A program made the translations under genes and the position numbers. Under the pieces are notes generated by a model. The model saw only the letters and a list, made by a program, of their open reading frames with translations. It was not told the DNA's origin and did not search any database. This document shows, piece by piece, positions 36,680 to 46,432 of a stretch of 64,000 nt of DNA. Numbering within the stretch: position 1 is the stretch's first letter; every line of letters starts with the position of its first letter. The stretch is from Medakamo hakoo (lineage: Eukaryota > Chlorophyta > Trebouxiophyceae > Coccomyxaceae). The stretch lies in NCBI GenBank assembly GCA_026636295.1, contig CP089459.1:930001-994000 (forward strand), in the 5' to 3' direction.

Positions 36680-36851
36680 GAGGGCGTGCGTAAGGTGCGT
36701 GCCCTGGCCTAGTCGTGTGCGTGCGTGTCCCGCTCGTGTTCCCTTTTGTGTCGCGGAGAGGAAAAAAAAGATGGAGGTGTGGTCATGGCGAAGGGTGCGG
36801 CGGGCGCACAGTTTTTTTACTCGCTCCCACGCTCTTGCCGTGCGCAAAACG
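36680..36851. promoter_or_regulatory. Shared promoter region, SecE / small helical protein
   Basis: 172 bp between divergent start codons. It contains an A8 run near 36762 and a T7 run near 36812, with GTGCG and CGTGT repeats. Role inferred from orientation only. Confidence 0.45.
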
Positions 36852-37262
36852 ATGCCGCCAGACTCGGCCACCCGCCCGTCCGGCACGAGTGCCCTCGTGA
36901 GCGACCTGGCCGCCGCCGCGGCTGCGTCCGCCGCAAAAGTGGGCACCGCACTGCGCGAGGAGGCCGGGACGCTGGTGAGAAAGGGGGGAGGCAATGGTTT
37001 TTTTTTTTGGCTCGCTCGCTCGCTCGCGCTCCATCCCTCTCGCATCAAAATGATGCACACTCACACCACTTCCCGTCGCACGAACACCCAGGCCCTCGCC
37101 GACGCGGCGAAAGCTACAGCCGCCTGCGAGCCAGTCGCGGAACGCCTGAGCATCGTCGCCTCCACCATGCCTGAACTGGTGGCGGCGGCGGACGCGAGCT
37201 TAGCGGTCGCGCTGCACTCGCTGGACGGGCTGGCGGGCGGGGATGGGCGGAGGAGCCGGTAG
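36852..37262 (+). CDS. Small helical protein, unknown
   Basis: Not recognised. Two exons are proposed: 36852-36974 and 37092-37262, joined in phase 0; 97 aa. Donor CTG/GTGAGA and acceptor CACCCAG look normal, and the intron has the T-rich body seen elsewhere in this window. The protein is almost wholly helical and Ala-rich (SDLAAAAAASAAKVGTALRE, then CEPVAERLSIVASTMPELVA), with hydrophobic spacing that suits a coiled coil. The size would fit small subunits of coiled-coil complexes such as BLOC-1 or BORC, but no diagnostic motif is visible and I do not assign one. Confidence 0.55.
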   Translation: MPPDSATRPSGTSALVSDLAAAAAASAAKVGTALREEAGTLVRKGGGNGFFFWLARSLALHPSRIKMMHTHTTSRRTNTQALADAAKATAACEPVAERLSIVASTMPELVAAADASLAVALHSLDGLAGGDGRRSR

Positions 37263-37616
37263 AAAACGACGCGCACACATCTCTCAGTTTACACACCGTC
37301 TCTCTCGCGCACTCACTCACTCACTCACATGCGGGTCGGCAGGTCATAGGGGGCCGGCAGGGCGGCGGGCAACGCCGGGCGCCTTCCCCATGAGCCTCAC
37401 CCGACCACACGCTCCCTCATCTCTCTGTTGTCTCATCCCTCGGTTTTTCTCTCGGTCTTTCTCTCCAGCAGGGGGTTGTGTGGTTGGTTGTGTCACAGTG
37501 TCGGTACATGGTCGTCGTCCAGGAGGCAATGGTCAGGCCGCCATTGTCTGCGGCGTGGAATTTGTGTTTTTTCGGCGGCCAACCAACCTCGCCTGGGCGA
37601 AGTTTTCTCTCTCCCT
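37263..37616. other. Convergent 3' region, small protein / bZIP
   Basis: 354 bp between convergent stops. On the minus strand a TGTAA lies at 37289-37293, about 320 nt past the bZIP stop. A segment at 37490-37545 (minus) could be a further bZIP exon (see findings). Confidence 0.5.
37289..37293 (-). terminator. Candidate poly(A) signal TGTAA for the bZIP gene
   Basis: TGTAA on the minus strand in otherwise GC-rich DNA, about 320 nt downstream of the bZIP stop. Position fits a 3' UTR signal; unproven. Confidence 0.4.
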
Positions 37617-39015
37617 TCACCCGCGCGCCCGTTTCGCGGAGCCGGGACCACCGCCACCTAAACGCGCGATCTCGGCGCGGGCGGTCGCCAGCTCGGCTTC
37701 CAGGGCGGCGCACCGGCTCTGCAGCGCCGCGTTCTGCGAGGCCAGGGCGGACATGCGGTCCTCCAGCGTTTGCAGGTGCTCCTGCTTGCGCCGCCGCGAC
37801 CGGCGGGCCGACTCGCGGTTGGACAGCATGCGGCGCGCCCGCCGGATCTCGGCTTTGGTCATGCCCGTCGTGTCCAGCTCGGGTGGGGGTGGGGACGATT
37901 CCGAGCCGCCGCCGCCACGGCCGCCGTCGCCGGACCGGCCCGCGCCGGGCGTCGTGCGGGCGGACGTCGGCGCCGTCGACGCGCCGCCGCCACGGTCGCG
38001 GCCGGCAGAGCCGCCCCGTCCAGTCACAGGCGGGGCGACGATGCCGACCGCGCCGGGCGGGAGGCGGGCCGGGTCCGCGGCGGCGGCGGCGGCGGTGGTC
38101 GCGACCATGCCGCCGCCGCCGCGGGTGGCCGGCGCCGCGGCGGCGGGACCCACGCCGGGCGGGCTGCCGGTGCCGCCGCCGGGTCCACTCGTGGCGACCA
38201 GGTGGCGGAGTAGATCCAGCGACGGCACGCGCGGAATGCCACCCACGCGCAAGCCGCCCGCGCCCGGCAGGGACGCGGGCGGGGCCGGGGTGGGCGTGCC
38301 ACCGCCGCCGCCTTTTCCACCGCCGCCGCCGCCGCCGCCCTCGCCGCCCTCACCCGCCGCCGCCGCGGCTTGTGCGGCCGCCAGGTTGTTGGAGGATGGG
38401 ATGCGGCGAATGAAATCCTGGAACGCCATCTCGGAATCGTTGCGGGCAAAGGGCCGGGACGGTTGGGGAGGCGGCGGGCCAGGCGGCGCTGCCGCGGTCT
38501 CACCAGCCGCAGGCGCCGCAGCTGCCGCTTGCGCCCGCCACGCCGAGAAATCTTCGACTGACAGATCACCGCGTAGCGGCATGCGCGGCGGGGGTGGGGC
38601 CGACTCGTCTCGGTCCATGGAAATCTGTTGTGAGGGAAGGCGGAGGAAGGGGGTGGAGTGGATGGGTGGGTGGGTGGGGTCGAGAGCGTCCAGCGTGGCG
38701 TCGTCGTCGCTTCACGTTTGGAGGCGCGCGCGCGTTCCTGCCATCATGCGCTGTGCGCGCCAGGCGGGCGGCTTCGGATGCGTTTGTGCGCGCTGCCTGA
38801 GACCACACGCGTCCTGGCTCGAGCTCAAGGCGACAGGCGAGGCGAAGGACGCCCAGCCAGCCGCGGCGCGGGCCCCGACTTCCATGCGCGTGCGTCGCCA
38901 ACACACAGCGCGGAGCAGGGACGAGAGGAAAAAAACGGAAAGGACGCACCCCTAGAGACAGCAGGGACGCCGTGGACGGCCCGCCAGCGGGCGCGCCAGC
39001 CAGCTTGGAGCCCAT
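37617..39015 (-). CDS. bZIP transcription factor
   Basis: Probable DNA-binding regulator. The main exon (37617-38624) has the bZIP near its C-terminus: basic region RRARRMLSNRESARRSRRRK, then QEHLQTLEDRMSALASQNAA, LQSRCAALEAELATARAEIA with Leu/Met heptads. The N-xx-SAxxSRxxK pattern is plant-type. Upstream are SVEDFSAWRAQ, MAFQDFIRRIPSSNNLA and VPSLDLLRHLVATSG in Gly/Ala/Pro-rich sequence. A clean acceptor (CTCACAACAG) lies just before codons ISMDRDE. A matching first exon at 38950-39015 (MGSKLAGAPAGGPSTASLLS, ending GGG/GTGCGT) splices in phase 0, giving 357 aa. If that exon is not used, translation starts at 38618 (333 aa). The bZIP is certain; the 5' exon is likely. Confidence 0.9.
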
Positions 39016-39724
39016 GGTTAGGGTGTGCGCGGCGAGAAAGGAGGTACGGGCCGCGTCCCGCGAGTCGAAACCAGGTGCGACCACACGAAGAAAACTGAGG
39101 CGGGCGGGAAAAGGCACAAAAAGGGGAGTGCGTGAGCGGTGACGCAGCTTTCGGAATGACAAGGCCACTCCCACATTGCAAGGCAGTGGGTCCGCCACGC
39201 TTGCGTGGTGCAGCTGATAGCGGGTGGGTGTTGAGAACGGCCCACGGGCCGTGCAAAGCAAAAACGGAGCCGAGCGGAAGAGGGGGGCCAGGTTCGGCAG
39301 GGGAGAGGCCGCACCGTGCCAAGCGCGAGTCCCGTGCGTTCGCAGCTCAGTCACCCCACCAGCCTCTGGTCCGAACGTCCCGCCACCAAATGGGCCGTTT
39401 CGGACAGGGAGAGAGGCCGGTTTGTCGCGGCCGCCGCGCGTTTCAACGACGGAGGGTGAATGCGGGCTCATTGCTTCGCCCCCCTGGCCCGACACGACGC
39501 CGCGCACGCACGCAACCGGCCTCCATCCTCACACACTCGGCGAGAGCACGCACCTGTGCAGGACAGGCCGTTTGCAACCTGGCCCTGGGTGGGGAGTGTC
39601 TGAGCGTGCCCTGTTTCGCAGGCGGAGAGAAATAGAAAAGTGTGGGCTGGGCCAGGCGTGCGGGCCACAGGCAAAAAAAAAGCACGCAAGTGTGAAACAC
39701 GCGCCCGCCCCGGTCAAACAAACC
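39016..39724. promoter_or_regulatory. Divergent intergenic region, bZIP / bL27m
   Basis: 709 bp, the largest divergent gap in the window. Base composition is more balanced than in genes. It contains the inverted repeat CCACGC-TT-GCGTGG near 39196. I see no tRNA-like fold and no convincing exon. Confidence 0.5.
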
Positions 39725-40427
39725 ATGTCCTGGCCGCACGCAGCCCGCGCCCTGCTCGCCGGCCGTCTGCTGCTGTCGTCCACAGCGACAGCGGCGGCCG
39801 CCGCCGCCGGCCCGGCAAATCAGGCCGCTGCAGGCGGCCTGATTTGCGCGCTCGCGGCTGGTGTCGGCCACCAACAACTGCGCTGGTGCGTCGTGCGCTT
39901 GCCTCTCGTGCCTGGCCGCGGCTGGGCTACAGGCTGGGCGGGTCGATCGGGGGGCAGGAGCGTGGGACGAGGCCGCCAAAACGCCCGCACAACAAAAAAA
40001 ATCCAACCCGGTCTCCCCGCTCTCCATCCATCCTCCCACCACCCAAAACACCACAGGGCGTCCAAGAAGCAGGGCGGCTCCACCAACAACCGCGGGAACC
40101 AGGTGCGGAGCCCGGCCGGCTGCGGGCGTGAGGAAGGGCAGACCAGCACGGGGACCCACGGGACTCAACACGGCCCCCACCCATCCATCCACCCCCCCCC
40201 CACCCCCTCACACCCAGCTCCCCAAAATGTTGGGCGTCAAGCTGTTTGGCGGCCAGGCCGCGCAGCCGGGGTCCATCATCGTGCGCCAGCGGGGGACGCG
40301 CATCCACGCGGGGCCGGGCGTGGGGACGGGGCGGGACCACACGCTGTTCGCCCTGGTGCCGGGCAAAATCGAGTTCAGCTGGGACGGGCGGGCAAAGCGG
40401 CGGAGTGTGAGCGTCGTGCCGGCGTGA
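39725..40427 (+). CDS. MRPL27: Mitochondrial ribosomal protein bL27m
   Basis: Large-subunit mitoribosomal protein near the peptidyl-transferase centre. Three exons: 39725-39885, 40057-40102, 40218-40427; 138 aa. Splicing yields [20 protein letters not shown], then [40 protein letters not shown] and [20 protein letters not shown]. RWASKKxGGST, rather than a plastid-type AHKKGxGST, points to the mitochondrial protein. The N-terminal 45 residues ([18 protein letters not shown]) resemble a presequence. Introns start GTGCGT and GTGCGG; intron 2 ends in a C-rich tract. Confidence 0.94.
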
Positions 40428-41154
40428 CGGGGGAGGGATGGAGGGGAGGAGGGGGGGTGGGGCGTTAGCTTTGCGTGTGTGTAGACGAGTGAGGGCGTGG
40501 TGTGCATCCTGGCGCTGGATGGGGGTGGTCCCGCCCCGGCGGGACCGCGGGCGGTGGGGATGGGTGGAGAGACAGAGAGGGGGGGAGGTGGAGGGTGGCG
40601 GGTCGCCCGCGTTATCCTCCCGTTGGGGGGTCGAGCTGCACCGTCGACTCACTCGCCGCATTCTCTGTCGCGCAGGCGCTGCACAAAACACGCCCGCCCG
40701 CCCCCGCCGTCTGGTGTGGGCTGGTCGTGACTCAACCCACATTTGAAAGCGCGTGACTTCCGCTCCCCACAGCGCCGGAACTTGCGGCCAAGCAGGCCCG
40801 GTCTGGCCGGCAGCGACCCGTTGTTTGGCGGCAGCACGCACGGGCCGTCGGGCAGCGGTCGGGTTCCTGGCATTGCGCGCGGCCTGACGCCCGGGACCAG
40901 CGCGCGCCACGGCCTGCGTCCACGGCCAAACGACGGTCTGAATCCACGTGCATCGTTTTAGCTGTTACGCGTGAGCGTCGAGCACCAGGCTGAGACGTGG
41001 GGCGGGCGGCGAACAGCGAGAGCGAGCCGTGAGCCGACCCGTCGCCGACCCCCCTCGTCCCCGACCAAACCCTCACCCTCTTTTTTTTGCTGCGGGGAAG
41101 GGTGTGGGGCCCTGAGTGGCGCTGACGCGGGCGCTCAAAACGACGACGACACAC
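40428..41154. other. Intergenic region with a hairpin and a possible orphan exon
   Basis: 727 bp between two + strand genes. It contains the perfect inverted repeat GGTCCCGCC-CC-GGCGGGACC at 40527-40546 and a 3' splice-site-like CCCCACAG followed by an open frame to a TAG at 40961. No complete gene model could be built. Confidence 0.5.
40527..40546. repeat. Perfect GC-rich inverted repeat
   Basis: Nine-base arms GGTCCCGCC and GGCGGGACC separated by CC, about 100 bp past the bL27m stop. It could form a strong hairpin in RNA; role unknown. Confidence 0.8.
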
Positions 41155-41432
41155 ATGACAACAACCGATTTCGGGGCGGGCGCCCTGACCTTGCGCGGCC
41201 GGCCCGACGCGGCGGCGGGCGCGGCGTGGACGGCGGAGGAAGCGGCCGCACTGGAGCGGGCGCTGGCCGCCCTGCCCGCCGCCCGGCACTCGCCGCTGGA
41301 GCGGTACGCCCGCGCGGCCGCCGTGCTGCCGCGTAAAAGCGTGCGGGACGTCGCCTTCCGCGTGCGGTGGCTGGCAGGGCGGGCGGCGGCGGCGGCAGCC
41401 GCGCAACGCGCGGCGAGCAGCGCTGGCGGCGG

Positions 41433-41463
<31 letters not shown>

Positions 41464-42342
41464 CGCCGCGCCGACACCGTCAGCGGCGGCGGCGCGCGGG
41501 GTGGCCCAGCCGGCCCCGCCAGCCCGGCTGCTAAAACGTCCAAGCGCAGCCGGGGCGGTGGGTCGGGCGCGGGCGCGGGCGCGGCGGCGGCGGCGGCGGG
41601 CGCGGGCGCGCCGTCTGTCGGCACCGGCCCGCCCCCACCCCGCGGCGGCGGCGGCGGCCACGCCTCGGCCGTCCACCACCACCCGCCACCTCCGCCCGCC
41701 ATCCCGCCACCCCTGGGCCGGCCCGCGACACCGTCCGACATTCCTGCCCTGCTGGAGGCGAATTACGCCATCCTCGCCGCCGTCAAACAAAACATGGCGG
41801 GCCTGCGGGTCAGTGCCAACACCGCCCTGCTGGCCCGCATGCGCGACAACATCACGTCCGTGCTGGCGGCGATGGCGCGGGGCGGGGGCGTCATGGCGGC
41901 CATGCCACCCCTGCCCGTCAAGCTGCAGGCCGACCTGGCGGCGAGCGTCCTGCCGGGCCCCGGGCCCGGCGCGGAGGCGGACGCCGCGCTGGCGGCGCGC
42001 GTGGAAGCCGGCGGCGGGTGCGACGCCGACGGCGGCGTGGGCGTGGCAGCGGCCGCCGCTGCGCCCGGCCTCGGCCCGGCACCGGCGGACGGCGGCGGCG
42101 GTGGCGCCTGGCCGGGCGCCGGCGGCGGTGGGAAAGGCGCGGGAGGCTGCGGCAGCGTCGCCGGCGGCGCTGGAGGCTTGCCCCCTGTGCCGCCCGTCGT
42201 CGCGCCCGTCGTCGACGGTGGCGGAGGCACGCCGCCGCCGCAACCACCGCCGATGGGTGGTGCGCCCGCCTCGCCAGGGGCGGCGGCGCGGCAGTCGGCG
42301 CGGGCGGCGGCGCGGAAAGCAGCTGCGGCTGACGACAAGTGA
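41155..42342 (+). CDS. Conserved SANT/Myb-like green-lineage protein
   Basis: Single exon, 395 aa from ATG at 41155. N-terminal SANT/Myb-like helix bundle near residues 20-72 (AAWTAEEAAALERALAALPA, RYARAAAVLPRKSVRDVAFR, VRWLAG). After a Gly/Ala/Arg-rich linker comes a second block: DIPALLEANYAILAAVKQNM, GLRVSANTALLARMRDNITS and MPPLPVKLQADLAASVLP. From memory, the same two-block order (W-T-EEQ-L..., RDVALRCRW, then LLxxN, RDNIL, MPPLPVK) occurs in plant proteins of unknown function. The rest is low-complexity Gly/Ala/Pro. A nuclear, DNA- or chromatin-associated role is inferred from the SANT fold only. Confidence 0.8.
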
Positions 42343-42626
42343 GAGGATGGATGGCCGCGCGCCTCTTGTGCTCTTCCCCTTTTTTTTGTTTCCCTTTTTT
42401 TTCCTGGGTGTGTGAGTGAGAGGGGAAGTCCCGACGGAATGGTTGGGTGGGTGGGTGAGGTGTGTTGGACATGGAGGGGCGCGATGTGTGATTTTGAGAC
42501 GGGCGGACTCGCCGTTGTTTTTTTTTTTCACGACTGCTCGCCTTCCAGACAAGTTTCGCGGTTTCTCCTTCGCCGCGTCCATCTTTTTTCTCTTTCTCTG
42601 CCTGGCCCTCTTTTCGCTCCCGCACA

Positions 42627-44874
42627 ATGACCTCGGCCGGCTTGCCCTACGGCCTGCAGGCCATGCTGAAGGAGGGGCACCGCCATTTCGCGGGCGTGGA
42701 CGAAGCCGTGCTGAAGAATATCGAAGCGAGCAAGGCGCTGTCGCACATTTGCGCGTCGTCCATGGGCCCCAACGGTGCGTTATCGTTTTGTTGTGCTGCG
42801 CACGATGCTGCGTTAGTCCCGGCGCACATCCGGAAGGGGTGTGGAGGCTGCGAGAGGGGCGCCGACGCCACGGGAGGCGTTTTGTCTTATTTCTTGTGCG
42901 AGAGCGCGCAAGCCGAATGCCTCGAAACGCTCGGCGCGCCGCGCGCCCCTGAAGACGGCCTTGCCTGAAGCCACAATGCCTGTGCGCGGGTAGTGGAGGC
43001 GTCGCACGTACCCGAGCTGTGAACAGCCGGCCGTTTTCCGTGCTCCTGCTTCGGCCGGTCCGCACAGCGCGGGCGCGGCCATCGATCTCACGCTCCCCAC
43101 GCTCCCCCCCCCCCCCCCCCTGGGGCCCCCCTCCCCCCGCCCCCGCCCCATTCCAAACCAGGCATGAAAAAAATCGTCATCAACCACCTGGACAAGACCT
43201 TTGTCACGGCGGACGCGGCCACCATCCTCTCCGAGCTGGAGGTCGAACACCCGGCGGCCCGCCTGCTCGTCCACGCGGCCAAGGCGCAGCAGGCCGAGGT
43301 CGGGGACGGGTCCAACCTGGTCGTGTCCCTGGCGGGCGAGCTGCTGGCGGGCGCGGAGGCCCTGCTGCGCGATGGCCTGCACCCGTCTGAAGTGGCGGAC
43401 GGGTACGCGAAAACGGCGGCGCAGGTGAGGCTGGCGTGGCGGGGGGTAGAGGGGGGGGGGGGAGGGGGAGGGCGGAGCGGGGGGGGAGAGAGAGGGGACG
43501 GGGGGTGCGCCCGGCCCTGTCCGCCTCCCTCACCCGCGCACGCCGCCGCACCCCCCCCCCCTCCCCCATTTCTCCCTCCAGGCCCTGGACATCCTGGAAG
43601 CCCTGGTCATCCCCGGCTCCGAGTCGCTCGACTTGCGCGACACGGCGTCCGTCGCCGCCCGCCTGGCCGCGCCCGTCGGCGCGAAGCACGCCGCGGCCCT
43701 GGACACGCTCGCCCCGCTCATCGCGTCCGCCTGCGCGTCCGTCTGCCCGGCCAACCCGGCCAACTTCAACGTGGACAATGTGCGCGTCGTCAAGATCGCG
43801 GGCGGGTCGCCGTCCGACGCGGTGGCCGTGCCCGGCCTGGTGCTGAAGCGGGGGGTGGAGGGTGCGGTCACGGCCGTGTCTGACGCCAAGGTCGCCGTCT
43901 ACGCCCAGGGCTTTGACACGACGGGGCCGGAGACGAAGGGCACCGTCCTGCTGCGGTCCGGCGCGGAGCTGGAGGCCTACTCCCGCCAGGAGGAGGACGC
44001 GGTCGCGGCGCTGGTGCAGTCCGTGGCCGCCGCGGGCGTGAAGGCAGTGGTCGCGGGCGGCGCGTTTGGCGAGGTCGCCCTCCACTTCCTCGACAAGGCC
44101 GGCATCCTCGCCCTGCGGGTGCCGAGTAAGTTTGACCTGCGCCGCCTGTGCCGGGCGACGGGCGCGACCGCCCTGGCCCGCGTCGGCGCGCCGAGCGCGG
44201 AGGAGGTCGGCTACGCCGCGACCGTGTCCGTCGGCGAGGTGGGCGGCACCAAAATTGTGCGCGTGTCTCAAGCCCCCGAAGAAGGCGGGGAGGCGCCGCC
44301 GTCGCCGTCGCCGTCCACGTCCGCTGTCACGACCCTGATCCTGCGCGGCGCGACGGACGCCCTGCTGGACGAGCTGGAGCGCGGCGTGGACGCGGGCGTG
44401 AACGCGTTCAAGGCCCTGGGCCGGGACGCGCGCGCCCTGCCGGCCGGCGGCGCGGCGGAGGCGGAGGTGGGGGCGCGCCTGCGTGCGGCGGCGGAGCGGG
44501 CGCCGGGGCTGGCTGCGTACGCCATCCGGGCGTTTGCGGCGGCGCTGGACGTCGTGCCGCGGACGCTGGCCGAGAATGCCGGGCTGGACGCGACGGCCGC
44601 GGTCGCGGCGCTCGCCGCCGCGCACGCCGAGGGTGGGGCGGAAGCGTCCAGCCCCGGACCCGGTGCGCGGCTGGGCCTGGACCTGGAGACCGGCACGCCG
44701 AGCGATTTGGCGGCGTCCAAGGGCTTGACCGACCTCTTCTCCGCCCGGTGGTGGGGGCTGAAGCTCGGCGCCGACGCGGCCGTGACCGTGCTGCGCGTGG
44801 ACCAGATCATCATGGCCAAAGCCGCGGGCGGGCCGCGGGCGCCGGCCGGGGGTGGGGACTGGGATGAAGACTGA
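42627..44874 (+). CDS. CCT8: CCT8, theta subunit of the cytosolic TCP-1/CCT chaperonin
   Basis: Ring subunit of the ATP-driven chaperonin folding actin and tubulin. Three exons: 42627-42774, 43162-43424, 43582-44874; 567 aa. Start GLPYGLQAMLKEGHRHFAGV; CASSMGPN joins GMKKIVINHLDKTFVTADAA (nucleotide-binding loop). Then KAQQAEVGDGSNLVVSLAGE (GDGT-type motif with Ser), ANFNVDNVRVVKIAGGSPSD typical of theta, and QGFDTTGPETKGTVLL. The C-terminal ATP-binding end reads LASKGLTDLFSARWWGLKLG with VLRVDQIIMAK. Intron 1 ends in a C17 run; intron 2 is G-rich at its start and C-rich at its end. Length fits the family. Confidence 0.97.
43104..43120. repeat. C17 homopolymer near a splice acceptor
   Basis: Seventeen C in the 3' part of CCT8 intron 1, followed by TGGGGCCCCCC and further C tracts before the CAG acceptor at 43161. 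Confidence 0.9.
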
Positions 44875-45078
44875 TCGTGGTGGTGGGGTGTGTGTGGGGA
44901 GAGTGCGTGCGTGTTTTTCTTTTGTTGCTGCTTGGGTGCGGGGGCGAGAGAGAGCAGGGTGGGAGGTGTGGCCGGCCAAACGTGTGTCGACGTGTTTCAC
45001 AAAGCAAATTTCTCTTTTTCGGGCGCGCGGCGAGACTCGCACGCGCTCTTTCCCAGGAACAAACTCCTTTTACTAAGC

Positions 45079-46196
45079 ATGCTGTCGGGAGTGAACAGCC
45101 GGATGGCTGCCTTGCGCGTCGCACCGCGCGCCGCGCCGTCTGGCCGGTCGTCCGCGACGGTCGTCGCCCGCGCCGGCAAGCCGGGCGTCGGCGTCCTCGG
45201 CCAGAAAGCGGGCATGACGCAGGTCTTCACGGACGACGGCCTGGCCGTGCCGGCCACCGTCATCTCCGTTGCTGATGGGAACATTGTGACGGCGGTCCGC
45301 ACCCCGGAGACGTCGGGCTATTCGGCCGTGCAAGTCGGCTACGGCTGCGTGCCGGAGCGCAAACTCACGAAACCGGAGGCTGGCCACCTCAAGGCGGCCG
45401 GCGCGCCCATGATGCGTCACCTGGTCGAGTTCAAGGTGCGTTCAGTGAGCGTTTGAGTGGGAGACCGGAGGGACAACGGACCGGGCACGGCCAAAACACG
45501 GCGCGGCTAGCGGCGGCGTGGTTTTTGTGGCCGCGGTGGCGGCGGCTGCGCTTGGACGCCCGCCGCAGGACGAGCACGCACCGCGGCCACGCAGCGACGC
45601 TCTCAAAGCATACTAAGGCATCTTGGCGTGCGTCCGAGTGCGCGGATGTCCGAATTTGGGTGTTGCAGCGGCGGCGGAGGCGGCGGGAGGCCAAGCCTCG
45701 CACGGGCCTCGCATCGGCCTCCTTCCGCGCCCCTCTCCCCTCCTGACCGACCACCCCCCTCCCCACACACACGCTCACCACCCCTCACCCCCCGCTGCCC
45801 GCACCCCCCTCCACTGCGCCTCCCAGATCCCGTCCGCCGAGGGCTTTGAAGCCGGTCAGTCCCTGAAGGTGGAAGAGCTCTTCGCCGTGGGCGACAAGGT
45901 CGACGTCGCCGGCACGTCGGTCGGCAAAGGCTTTGCCGGCACGATCAAAAAGTATGGCTTCAAGCGCGGCCTGATGACGCACGGCTCCAAGTCCAAGCGC
46001 CAGCACGGGTCCATCGGTTCGTCCGCCACGCCCTCGCGCGTCCTGCCCGGCCTGAAGATGGCGGGCCACATGGGCGCCAACCGCCAGGTGTCAAAAGCGC
46101 TGGAGGTCGTCATGGTCGACGCGGAGCTGGGCGCGCTCGTGGTCAAGGGCTCCGTCCCGGGCAAGCGCGGCGGGCTGCTGGAGGTCACGCCCCAAA

Positions 46197-46248
<52 letters not shown>

Positions 46249-46432
46249 TGCGTGTGAACAAGGAGGAGGCGACGCAGCGGAGGGGGGAAGAGAACTGAGG
46301 GCGCCCGCCGCGTTTTTTCTCCGCCGTCCTTCGGTTCCACAACCGGCTCCTTCCATCCACGCCCCCCTCTCACGCCCTCTCTCTCTCTTTCCCTCGTGAC
46401 AAAAACCATAGATCGTCGGTAAAAACTGCTGA
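45079..46432 (+). CDS. PRPL3: Plastid ribosomal protein uL3c
   Basis: Large-subunit protein of the chloroplast ribosome. Three exons: 45079-45435, 45827-46198, 46412-46432; 249 aa. After an Arg/Ala/Ser-rich transit peptide come GVGVLGQKAGMTQVFTDDGL, PATVISVADGNIVTAVRTPE, VGKGFAGTIKKYGFKRGLMT, HGSKSKRQHGSIGSSATPSR, and KMAGHMGANRQVSKALEVVM. The last exon encodes only IVGKNC and the stop; with the preceding EVTPQK it recreates the bacterial/plastid L3 C-terminus (ITPAKIVGKN). The bacterial-type sequence and transit peptide indicate plastid rather than cytosolic L3. Intron 2 begins inside a (GT)24 microsatellite. Confidence 0.95.
46199..46247 (+). repeat. (GT)24 microsatellite forming a splice donor
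   Basis: 49 bases of GT repeat start exactly at the 5' splice site of uL3c intron 2, so many adjacent GT donors are present; the coding frame selects the first. Confidence 0.97.

Noticed and set aside
39181-39240. tRNA-like stretch with a CCACGC/GCGTGG stem
   Set aside because: No full cloverleaf, no TTCRA loop and no acceptor pairing could be drawn.
38619-39507. Continuous minus-strand frame upstream of the bZIP main exon
   Set aside because: A splice acceptor lies at the exon edge and only the MGSKLAGAP segment has a proper start and donor. The rest reads as intron and leader sequence.
40497-40580. Patatin-like ILALDGGG motif
   Set aside because: Too short, the following sequence becomes a GA/GGG repeat, and none of the other patatin motifs (GxSxG, DGG/A) follow. 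Probably chance.
40732-43065. Long minus-strand frame over the SANT and CCT8 5' regions
   Set aside because: Repetitive Arg/Ala/Gly reading opposite conserved + strand coding sequence; no family signal.
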